A stretch of 26,478 nt of DNA from a virus. Made by a program: the position numbers and the translations under genes. Of the stretch, positions 17,201 through 22,781 are shown piece by piece. The stretch spans positions 1-26,478 of the IMG/VR virus record IMGVR_UViG_3300035157_000557. One strand, 5' to 3'. The notes below the pieces were generated by a model that was given only the letters and a program-made list of their open reading frames with translations, was not told where the DNA came from and made no database searches. How positions within the stretch are numbered: the stretch's first letter is position 1; every line of letters starts with the position of its first letter.

Positions 17201-17313
17201 AATGAATTACCTTGATTCTCGATACCATCAGTAGCGTCAAGATCATTTGGGTTTACATAAAGAATCCGTCCTTCAGTATTCTTTATAAAATTCTCTAATT
17301 TATTTAAAGGCAT
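11251..17313 (-). CDS. Giant virion structural protein with C-terminal S74 chaperone domain
   Basis: 2020 residues. The N-terminus (MPLNKLENFIKNTEGRILYV) belongs to a large cyanomyovirus structural protein, and the first ~400 residues resemble a beta-helix stalk region. Around residues 1500-1560 lie repeats of the type GYTSAPTVTF. Before the end, the unit TxGALTVGGGVGIxxxxxVGGxI recurs three times. The last 91 residues are an S74 intramolecular chaperone: SDGTLKKDI with Ser1930 and Lys1935 as the likely catalytic dyad, then TGVIAQHVEALG and AIKELSAKVDALS. Such domains trimerise a beta fibre and are then cut off just before the Ser, here leaving about 1929 residues. The start is backed by GGAG 4 bases upstream. 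It is probably a long fibre; its position in the virion is inference. Confidence 0.88.
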   Translation of the reverse strand: MPLNKLENFIKNTEGRILYVNPNDLDATDGIENQGNSLTKPFKTLQRALIESARFSYLEGNDNDITEKTTILLFPGEHLIDNRPGFGIKSVNGDARAVSPTGNVSTAGATETFTLTLNSNFDLTQEDNILYKFNSVHGGVVVPRGTSVVGLDLRKTKIRPKYVPNPTDDNVDRSAIFRITGSCYFWQFTIFDGDESTLVYTDPTDFGSTNQSKPSFSHHKLTVFEYADGVNTIDAYQLTDLQVYYSKLSNAFNRASTREITQKYPLNPEAFAPQRPEFEIVGAFATDDKSISRIIAGDGATAGSVVTVTTSLPHELSSGTPIKVNGVNVTDYNISGKVQNVIDDNTFTYQLPYVRPNLPAGPSAGLSGAGAFISVETDTVTGASPYIFNCSLRSVYGMNGMHADGDKATGFKSMVVAQFTGVSLQKDDRAFAEYNPTSRSYDKIAYQKQTGEKLASESSSQINETVYHLKSSAVYRDGWKTTHVKLSNDAVIQIVSVFAIGYHVHFLMKSGGDASVTNSNSNFGQFALGADGFKKNAFEKDNKGFVTNIIAPKAITAGESNVEWLQLDKVRTQKIYDGCAKGTNSFGTIINKNDFATSPKKRLYLLGQTNPSIPPSDIAQGFRIGAKVNEKLTIGNQNATIYMSNGGTTSTETSALLDGITSEKTYISAFHSDPINNVNPAIYTIEDVGGHQLQNGESIRIISESGRLPEGLDPHEVYYAITNTADSSLLTNQIRIASSRANSELATPEYIKTISDRAAGNLKIISRVSDKRPGELGHPIQFDYATYTSKGSGETNWIVDDTNGTADTVVGGWFVTVNFGNGITDKLIDATPSTMFTGDEIPFITRRSDNRSLDEKLYKVRYVVPKELIDAKDPTDGFILQESSSVNYVKDDDFTREIDGKTIGLGNLDPNNFDPGYEYNRNPRFISFLTYDNNAKIATIRSDRTHDLKAGEQIVVRGVQSSTNPTGLFDKEYNGTFKVNSVIDDKTFNYKVAKLVDGEPVGDTITVGTYVNVSHTRNRSVPTFERNDNKENLFIYRVETLKSYKYRVQDGIYHLYVLNGNNAIEQEFTTSKYNQNIVDLYPQLDRDNPEENPQQAQSYAQLAPIGQVVTNDLKKSITRETVNTFLDTFGASNTITNISASATSPILTLDSEHRLNGLKHITKVDGTQSFSSTQNNAAPHGADGTYHNIKLFSSSVSPASAPWQGATASITIDSQVAIGITITQPGCGYESGDVLYPDSSAISAGGIGGAPTNTSVAILSEHLSIADDNNYVQVTGITTGTDGYYRIKSTPSTKQVTIYNHADNDKILLGQKVINLGTYSTIDGALTSETVDDVVTTTVNTTAPHGLFRGNQIRILDKTDKNIGDFIVEEVKTVNQFTIITTGVTLTDPQYILKHGLSANDAVSGKAGENLGVRAISIYDGDTLQLGEGITTNQSFIVKLADGNGATGSATLTSDKVTAVTVTTGGNGYHSSEPPTVKFTGGGTPTTAAVATAVVTDGVITGVTVTNQGAGYTSAPTVTFVSDGIDLSVGTTNVKNAKRDSVKSRFPMGSYIQVGGEIMRVTQTALTGTSENKISVIRGALGTNIANHSNGSLIRKIRPLPLEVRRPSILRASGHTFEYLGYGPGNYSTGLPQISKRTLTEREEFLSQSQETSCGTVVYTGMNDKGDFYIGNTKISADSGEQVTFDIPIPTVTGEDPSKLSVVFDEVIVKERLLVEGGASKQILSQFDGPVTFNAPVRFNADLNLTKKLSVKGVVSFLNEKEATVNCTNETVDAGFNVSGGVGILKNLHVCKEIKTFDETQSTSTTIGALTAAGGLGIGKNAYIGGLIDVTGNANFKGNVDLGDAATDTISFLGKIDTDLLPTGDAEKDLGSTANTWNVLHTDTIQTRKIAITGNEASTSKTTGALTVGGGVGILGDLNVGGDITAFATSDGTLKKDIEVIENPLAKVLNLEGVTYTWNEKSTKEGERDTGVIAQHVEALGLPGITTTRDDGTMAVNYDKLVPILIGAIKELSAKVDALS

Positions 17314-17321
17314 CTTACTCC

Positions 17322-17337
17322 ACTTTTGGCCAAAAGT
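17322..17337. other. Perfect 16-base palindrome upstream of the giant structural gene
   Basis: ACTTTTGGCCAAAAGT is its own reverse complement. It lies 9-24 bases before the ATG of the 2020-aa gene, with the GGAG ribosome-binding site between. It is not followed by a T tract, so it is not a typical terminator. It could be an operator, an mRNA hairpin limiting translation or an RNA-processing site. Confidence 0.5.
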
Positions 17338-17350
17338 TTCTTTGGACTAT

Positions 17351-17566
17351 TTAGCTAGTCACATCCCCATCAATAGTCGCCAAATCTTTATACTCAATTA
17401 ACTCAGGATCTGCTTGAGCTGTAACTACCTCTAATACATCCATAAATTGTTTTGTTGTGTCACAATCAACCTTTCTAGTTGTACCTAAATCACTATACAA
17501 AAGAAATTTTCTAGCACAAACATCTATAACAATTTTTTCAACACACTCATTTTCACTAATGTCCAT
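17351..17566 (-). CDS. Unknown 71-aa acidic protein
   Basis: 71 residues starting MDISENECVEKIVIDVCARK and ending TIDGDVTS. A clear TAAGGAG ribosome-binding site, overlapping the stop of the hydroxylase gene, lies 5 bases before the ATG, so the two genes are probably co-translated. The protein is acidic, with Cys at 8, 17 and 35, a likely beta hairpin (KFLLYSDLGTTRKVDCD) and a C-terminal helix. No family is recognised. Being the only partner downstream of the prolyl hydroxylase promoter, it might assist the hydroxylase or fibre assembly, but nothing in the sequence shows this. Confidence 0.72.
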   Translation of the reverse strand: MDISENECVEKIVIDVCARKFLLYSDLGTTRKVDCDTTKQFMDVLEVVTAQADPELIEYKDLATIDGDVTS

Positions 17567-17575
17567 AATAACTCC

Positions 17576-18181
17576 TTATTTTTTTGTAGCATGTATGTTT
17601 TGTACATAATACCAAGTAACAGCAACTCTTTTCTTTCCACCAAAAACTGGTTGACCTGAATGTGGATAACACCAATTTGATGGGAACATTACAGCATACC
17701 CAGCTTGTGGTTTATAAACCTTATGTGGAAATTCTGTTCCACCACCATCAAAACCATCATTTAAATATGTGATAATAGATATTTTTCTTTCATATTCTGG
17801 AAGACCTGGATCTGTCGCAGCATCATGATGGAATTTATATTCTTGACCGTTCTCATATTCCAGTACTTGAATAGCTTCTCTATGACAAGTAGTATCTATT
17901 CCACATGGAACTGGATAATAATTAAAATTACTATGATACGAAGATACTTTTTTATGATATGCTTCCAATCCCTGATTAGTACGTTTATGTAATAATTGTG
18001 TTATTGGATGATTATCATCAAAAGTAGAACCCAAACTAGATCTTATATCTGTTCTTGGTACAGAATCTCTATTATTACCAAAGACTCTTGATTCACCAAA
18101 GGACAAAGTATCAACATACTCATTTACCTTTTTTAAATCTTCTTTATCTAAAATCTTGATTATTTGTATTAAATCATTCAT
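17576..18181 (-). CDS. Prolyl 4-hydroxylase-type 2-oxoglutarate/Fe(II) dioxygenase
   Basis: Uses Fe(II), O2 and 2-oxoglutarate to hydroxylate its substrate, which in this family is often proline. From the ATG at 18181 it has 201 residues. The double-stranded beta-helix core holds the iron ligands His118 and Asp120 (FHHDA) and His174 (CYPHSGQPV), plus Lys184 exactly ten residues after His174 as the likely 2-oxoglutarate anchor, the spacing used by collagen prolyl 4-hydroxylases. ISIITYLND and GGGTEF are also typical. The longer TTG-started frame to 18232 would overlap a sigma70 promoter, so I prefer the ATG. It follows a collagen-like fibre gene full of X-Pro-Gly triplets, the textbook substrate. 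Fibre hydroxylation is therefore likely but unproven; host translation factors or other proteins are alternatives. Confidence 0.88.
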   Translation of the reverse strand: MNDLIQIIKILDKEDLKKVNEYVDTLSFGESRVFGNNRDSVPRTDIRSSLGSTFDDNHPITQLLHKRTNQGLEAYHKKVSSYHSNFNYYPVPCGIDTTCHREAIQVLEYENGQEYKFHHDAATDPGLPEYERKISIITYLNDGFDGGGTEFPHKVYKPQAGYAVMFPSNWCYPHSGQPVFGGKKRVAVTWYYVQNIHATKK

Positions 18182-18203
18182 ATCATATTGAGTATAGAAT
18201 ATT

Positions 18204-18232
18204 ATTATAAAGCATAATTGAACAAAAGTCAA
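18204..18232 (-). promoter_or_regulatory. Sigma70-type promoter for the prolyl hydroxylase
   Basis: On the minus strand TTGACT (18232-18227) and TATAAT (18209-18204) are spaced by exactly 17 bases: 5/6 and 6/6 matches to consensus. It begins right after the stop of the collagen-like fibre gene, and the predicted start near 18197 leaves a leader of about 16 bases before the ATG at 18181. It suggests host-polymerase expression of the hydroxylase, independent of the late fibre genes. Confidence 0.75.
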
Positions 18233-20761
18233 TCAAGTCTTCATTATGTAGCAAAGAGCATAGTATGGTGGCATATTAGCACCAGAAGCAGAAGATCCAT
18301 CATATCCTGTATTACCAGATATTGATATACTTACATTCTCAGGAGAAGTTTGACCAGAAACACTTAACCCAGGTGATGCATTGCCAGTAGTTCCAGATAC
18401 ACTACCACTTGTACCACCACTGGGATTACCAGTAGTTCCAGATACACTAATACTTTCATTCTCAATCCAGAGACTTATTGTTTCTGGATATCCTGAAGTA
18501 CTAGCACTAATTCCAGTTGTATTACCAGCAACACTAGGAGTTCCTGAAGATCCAGAGTTTCCAGTATCTTGGAAACCATACTGTCCACCCCAAGATCCAC
18601 GAGGAACATCATAAGAGTGTTGGTGTGCCGATTCACTTACAGTTACAGTATGTGAGTGAGCACTCTGAGTATATGAGTGGTTATGAGTATTGGATCCAGA
18701 GAATGAGTGAGTGTGATTTCCTAAACTAAAACTATCAGAGAATGAGTGAGTATGATTGGCAATATTCTCTTGGAAAGTATGTTCATGACCATCAGATCCT
18801 GAACCAGAGAAACTATGTCTATGAGATGGAAGAGTAGCAGTAGAACTACCTCCAGTAGCACCAACACTATAACTACTACCAGCACCAAGAACAAATTTAT
18901 CTGTTAGATTTGGAGTACTATTATTTCCATCACATAATACCCATCCACTAGGAATAGCATTTGACGCACCAGACCATAATATAATACCACCTGTAGGAAC
19001 AGAATATAAAACAGAACCAGGAGATCCAGGAGGACCAGCAGAACCTGGAGGACCTGCTACAGTTGAAGGAGCACCAGGAGGACCACCAGCACCTGGAGGA
19101 CCAGCATTACCAGGAGGACCTGCTACAGTTGACGCAGGACCTGGAGGTCCAGCATTACCTTCATCACCCTGATCACCTTTATCTCCTTGATCACCCTTAG
19201 GACCAGGAGGTCCAGCATTACCAGCGTTACCTTGTTGACCAGGAGGACCAGCATTACCTTGAGTACCTGGAGGACCAGAAGGACCAGGAGGTCCACCATC
19301 ACCTTGATCTCCTTTGTCTCCTGGAGGTCCAGCATTACCTTGAGTACCTTGTTGTCCTGGAGGTCCAGCATTACCCTGAACACCCTGATCACCTTGTGGA
19401 CCTGGAGGACCAGCATTACCTGGAGGACCAGAAGGACCAGGAGGTCCAGCATTACCTAAATTACCTTGTTGACCAGGAGGTCCAGCATCACCTTGATCAC
19501 CTTTATCACCTTTATCTCCCTCAGGACCTGGAGGTCCTGCTATACCTTGAATACCTTGAGTACCTTGTTGTCCTGGAGGTCCAGCAGGACCAGGAGGACC
19601 AGCTATACCTTGAATACCTTGTGCTCCAGTTGGTCCAGCAATATCACGAATAACAGACTCTTCATTAGGAACAGCTTCTATTGAACAATTTCCCTGACCT
19701 GCAGACCATCCACCAAGATTAAAATAATGATCCCCAGAAAGAGATCCCATATCATCAGAAGGTCTTAAGTAGAAAGATGCTGTACTATCTGGACGAACAG
19801 GATCACCTTCCATCCATTGAGTACTGAAATAATCCTTAACCCACCATTCTTCTTCTGCTCTACCAAATCCACTACCTGTACCATCTCTCATCCACACCTT
19901 ACGTTGTAGCATGTCGATGACAAAATGAATCTTATTTCCCCAAGTATATCCACTAGTTTTAGCCATTTGGCTAGTACCATGAGATCCAAGAGTACCTCCA
20001 TTAGGTTTAGTATCAAACTGACCATTAAATTGTATGGTAGATCCACCCACTGATATCCAGTTACCAGTAGGACTAGAAGCATCTAGAACTTGTGATACAT
20101 TATTGTTATTATTAAAACTACTCTGACCATGAGTTCCTATACTTTGATCATCTGTAATAAACCAACCAATATAATCAGATGAACTAAAGTTAAGATAAAA
20201 TTCATATAGAATATTAGTATCTAATTTCTTAGTCTTTGCGTCTTGGTGTCCTCCACTCCAATGAGGTTGACCATTCGTAAATGTAACACCACTACTAGAA
20301 TTTGCAGTATCCCATTCAGGAACACCAACAGCACCAACAACAGATCCAGCAGGTCCAATAGGTCCTGTATTACCAGGAGGACCAGCAGGACCAGGAGGAC
20401 CACCGTCACCAGGAGGACCTGCTACAGTTGACGCAGGACCAGGAGGTCCAGCAGGACCAGCAACAGTCGAAGCAGGACCAGGAGGACCTGCTATACCCTG
20501 ATTACCCTGATTACCTTGTTGACCTGGAGGACCAGCATTACCCTGAACACCTTGATTACCTTGATTACCTTGATCTCCTTTAACACCAGGAGGACCAGCA
20601 GGACCAGGAGGTCCTTGAATACCTTGATTACCTTGTTGACCTGGAGGACCAGCATTACCCAAATTACCTTGATCACCCTTAGGACCAGGAGGTCCAGCAG
20701 GTCCCAATCCACCTTCACTTACAGGAACCCATGTATTATTTTGTCTAATTCTAACTGCCAT
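18233..20761 (-). CDS. Collagen-like tail fibre with collar domain and HxH tip
   Basis: 842 residues. The N-terminal ~19 ([18 protein letters not shown]) are probably the virion anchor. Collagen-like Gly-X-Y blocks span 20-142 and 376-583, dense in GPPG and [10 protein letters not shown]. Between them (about 149-370) is a beta-rich, possibly SPRY- or lectin-like domain ([31 protein letters not shown]). After the second block comes a phage collar domain ([20 protein letters not shown], 591-610; [12 protein letters not shown]). Seven HxH motifs follow at 647-715, then Ser/Gly-rich return strands and the usual collar-family ending [10 protein letters not shown]. By analogy with T4 gp37, the HxH sites may bind iron in a needle-like trimeric tip. 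It is probably a receptor-binding fibre, and it is followed directly by the prolyl hydroxylase. Confidence 0.88.
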   Translation of the reverse strand: MAVRIRQNNTWVPVSEGGLGPAGPPGPKGDQGNLGNAGPPGQQGNQGIQGPPGPAGPPGVKGDQGNQGNQGVQGNAGPPGQQGNQGNQGIAGPPGPASTVAGPAGPPGPASTVAGPPGDGGPPGPAGPPGNTGPIGPAGSVVGAVGVPEWDTANSSSGVTFTNGQPHWSGGHQDAKTKKLDTNILYEFYLNFSSSDYIGWFITDDQSIGTHGQSSFNNNNNVSQVLDASSPTGNWISVGGSTIQFNGQFDTKPNGGTLGSHGTSQMAKTSGYTWGNKIHFVIDMLQRKVWMRDGTGSGFGRAEEEWWVKDYFSTQWMEGDPVRPDSTASFYLRPSDDMGSLSGDHYFNLGGWSAGQGNCSIEAVPNEESVIRDIAGPTGAQGIQGIAGPPGPAGPPGQQGTQGIQGIAGPPGPEGDKGDKGDQGDAGPPGQQGNLGNAGPPGPSGPPGNAGPPGPQGDQGVQGNAGPPGQQGTQGNAGPPGDKGDQGDGGPPGPSGPPGTQGNAGPPGQQGNAGNAGPPGPKGDQGDKGDQGDEGNAGPPGPASTVAGPPGNAGPPGAGGPPGAPSTVAGPPGSAGPPGSPGSVLYSVPTGGIILWSGASNAIPSGWVLCDGNNSTPNLTDKFVLGAGSSYSVGATGGSSTATLPSHRHSFSGSGSDGHEHTFQENIANHTHSFSDSFSLGNHTHSFSGSNTHNHSYTQSAHSHTVTVSESAHQHSYDVPRGSWGGQYGFQDTGNSGSSGTPSVAGNTTGISASTSGYPETISLWIENESISVSGTTGNPSGGTSGSVSGTTGNASPGLSVSGQTSPENVSISISGNTGYDGSSASGANMPPYYALCYIMKT
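19013..19636 (-). repeat. Collagen-like repeat block 2 of the 842-aa fibre
   Basis: About 208 codons of Gly-X-Y triplets (residues 376-583), mainly GPP, GPA, GNA, GQQ, GDQ and GDK. There are two ASTVAGPPG-type interruptions near the end. Pro is frequent in the Y position, the site used by collagen prolyl 4-hydroxylases. Confidence 0.9.
20336..20704 (-). repeat. Collagen-like repeat block 1 of the 842-aa fibre
   Basis: About 123 codons of Gly-X-Y triplets (residues 20-142). [13 protein letters not shown] units recur, and two ASTVAGP interruptions break the triplet phase. Near-identical units occur in block 2, giving long direct repeats in the DNA. Confidence 0.9.
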
Positions 20762-20795
20762 TAATTAATCAAATTGTGGATTATAATCTTTGAGA

Positions 20796-20803
20796 TATTT
20801 ATC
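20796..20803 (-). promoter_or_regulatory. Late-promoter-like GATAAATA box
   Basis: The minus strand reads GATAAATA, seven of eight matches to the T4 late promoter and fitting NATAAATA. It lies in the 40-base gap before the 842-aa collagen-like fibre, 34 bases from the ATG. The flanking ATAAATATCT also occurs before the 112-aa gene near 26100, which supports a shared element. Confidence 0.5.
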
Positions 20804-22781
20804 ATGATGGAACTGGATTTGTAACTCTAGTTCTACTTCTAGGGTATTTAACACCAGAATCTGTTGGTTTACGATTTTTATGATTGGCATGAGGATAAAT
20901 CTGTCCAATCTCTGGTCTTTTCTTTACATATTTAAGAAATCTATTATTTGAATCGGAATGATTATCAGATGGAAAACCTAGATTTCTATATGGAAGAGTC
21001 CAAGGACTAACTGCTGATCCAGTACCAACATTTGGAGTGGAAGTTTCAATTAAATGTTGTAATGCATCTGCCTGATTCATATCAGGTTCTTGTTCTGCCA
21101 AACAAGCAAGTACACCAGCTACTTGTGGAGATGCCATACTAGTACCACTAACTGCTCCATCATAATATGCGGCTCCAAATTTATCAACTCTTGGGTGAGT
21201 ATTTGTATCCCATTGTGAATAATCAGGCTCGTGTATAGCAGACATAATTTCAGATCCAGGAGCATATACATCTATTCTTTCAGTAAAACAACTAGTTTGA
21301 GCTTTTGTTTCTACATCAGTAGCTGTATTATTACCAACTTGTCTATCTATGTTACCCACACATATTGTTGTACCATCAGAAGCTGGGCTTGATCCACGCC
21401 AAGGATAAAGAGCACCAGCATAAGAACCATTTCTAGTCAATGTTATATAATTATTATAATCCTCACCACCAGGAACATCTATTGCAAATCCCTCATTACC
21501 TGCTGCTGCTACAAAAATAACACCATCATCAATCATATCTTCTACCTCATTTAATATAGAACTATCAATATAAGGAACCTTATAACCAGATAATCCATAT
21601 AAAGAATAAAAGATATCAGCAAATCCATTCTGTTCTAAAGTAGCATGAACCTGTGGGTCATTACCAGCGTATTGATCTAAATCTACTAAACTATTATTAC
21701 GATACTTTATTCCTCTCAAACGCCAATATCCATCACTTGAAGTTGAAGGATATTTAATAGATACACCATAACCCCAACTAGCATTTACAACTGTTGGATT
21801 TCTTCTACCAGTCTCAGGATTAATTTCTTTATTCTTATGCCAATATCTAATATAATCAAACATATAATCAGTCCAGTTTGGTACATTAGCACCAGCATCC
21901 TGAAAATGCATATAATAGATATTAGAATCTCTTGCCCAACCTTGTGTATTACCAGCAACAGTCCCTGCTACATGAGTTCCATGATTTTTACCAGAAGTTG
22001 AATCAGCAAAATGTAAAGTAGAACCAGTCATACCATTATTCCAATACTTATACTCTGATGGATGAGTAGTATATCCTAAAATATCTTTATATACATGCCA
22101 ATTAAATTGAATAACTCTATTACCAGCTACTCTTGGATGTCCATTATTATTAGTAACCAATGCTTGTGATCCATCTAATAGATCAGGTTTAGTTGTTGGA
22201 TTAACTTCTGCCCAAAACTCTGGATGATTTGGATTAATATGTTCATCAGTTATAATAACATCTACATTTTTACCAGAACTAGTAGTAGAAATTGTCTCAT
22301 CCAATAGATAATGACTTCCAGCACCACTAGTACCATTAACTCCCCAAGGAGTATCATTAGCATTACCTGGAACACCAGGAGAATATTCATCCACAAAATT
22401 TTTACATGTATAATTACTTCCCTTTATTACTCTAGGCAATCCCCATTGTTTATGTCCAGCAGAGAAGTTTGCTCCACCATTACGATACCAAGCAATATCC
22501 TTAGCAAAGGTATCAGTTTGATTCCAAAATTTTTCATACGTACCTAAACGTTCACTTACAGGAAGACCAATATCAGCAACTCTAGGATCATTACGTAGTT
22601 TTTCTACTTCATCTTCTGTCAGATAGTAATTAGTAGATCTACTAATAGGTCTTCTTAAGGCAACTTCAACCTTTCTATCAGGTACATTATCAAGGGAACT
22701 AGATTCCTCAATATCAGTATAAAAGTCATCAATATTCTGACCCTTTTTTATAGTAACCTTATATTCTCTAGTATCTTCCAT
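20802..22781 (-). CDS. Subtilisin-like serine protease (S8), virion-region
   Basis: 659 residues with an intact S8 triad: Asp179 (VIITDEHI), His267 (NHGTHVAGTVAG) and Ser548 (SGTSMASPQVAG), with the oxyanion Asn429 in AAAGNEG. Residues ~7-75 resemble an I9 propeptide (YKVTIKKGQNIDD and NYYLTEDEVEKLRNDPRVAD), the self-inhibiting chaperone of subtilases, so an auto-activated zymogen is likely. There is no signal peptide, arguing against secretion. The C-terminal ~55 residues are basic and Pro-rich. The gene lies between two collagen-like fibre genes, its start immediately after the stop of the upstream one. Inference: a virion protease for fibre maturation or host-surface degradation. The inserts around 200-260 and 340-420 are longer than in simple subtilisins. 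Confidence 0.9.
   Translation of the reverse strand: MEDTREYKVTIKKGQNIDDFYTDIEESSSLDNVPDRKVEVALRRPISRSTNYYLTEDEVEKLRNDPRVADIGLPVSERLGTYEKFWNQTDTFAKDIAWYRNGGANFSAGHKQWGLPRVIKGSNYTCKNFVDEYSPGVPGNANDTPWGVNGTSGAGSHYLLDETISTTSSGKNVDVIITDEHINPNHPEFWAEVNPTTKPDLLDGSQALVTNNNGHPRVAGNRVIQFNWHVYKDILGYTTHPSEYKYWNNGMTGSTLHFADSTSGKNHGTHVAGTVAGNTQGWARDSNIYYMHFQDAGANVPNWTDYMFDYIRYWHKNKEINPETGRRNPTVVNASWGYGVSIKYPSTSSDGYWRLRGIKYRNNSLVDLDQYAGNDPQVHATLEQNGFADIFYSLYGLSGYKVPYIDSSILNEVEDMIDDGVIFVAAAGNEGFAIDVPGGEDYNNYITLTRNGSYAGALYPWRGSSPASDGTTICVGNIDRQVGNNTATDVETKAQTSCFTERIDVYAPGSEIMSAIHEPDYSQWDTNTHPRVDKFGAAYYDGAVSGTSMASPQVAGVLACLAEQEPDMNQADALQHLIETSTPNVGTGSAVSPWTLPYRNLGFPSDNHSDSNNRFLKYVKKRPEIGQIYPHANHKNRKPTDSGVKYPRSRTRVTNPVPS

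Noticed and set aside
17345-17360. Terminator after the 71-aa gene
   Set aside because: The stem is only 5 base pairs, AT-rich and without a following T tract on the minus strand.
18182-18232. N-terminal extension of the hydroxylase from a TTG at 18232
   Set aside because: It would encode 17 hydrophobic residues across a clear sigma70 promoter and begin within the -35 box. The ATG at 18181 leaves an intact hydroxylase.
18617-18823. Diversity-generating retroelement variable region in the fibre tip
   Set aside because: No reverse transcriptase gene or template-like second copy is visible in the window, and the His codons are part of a regular structural repeat.
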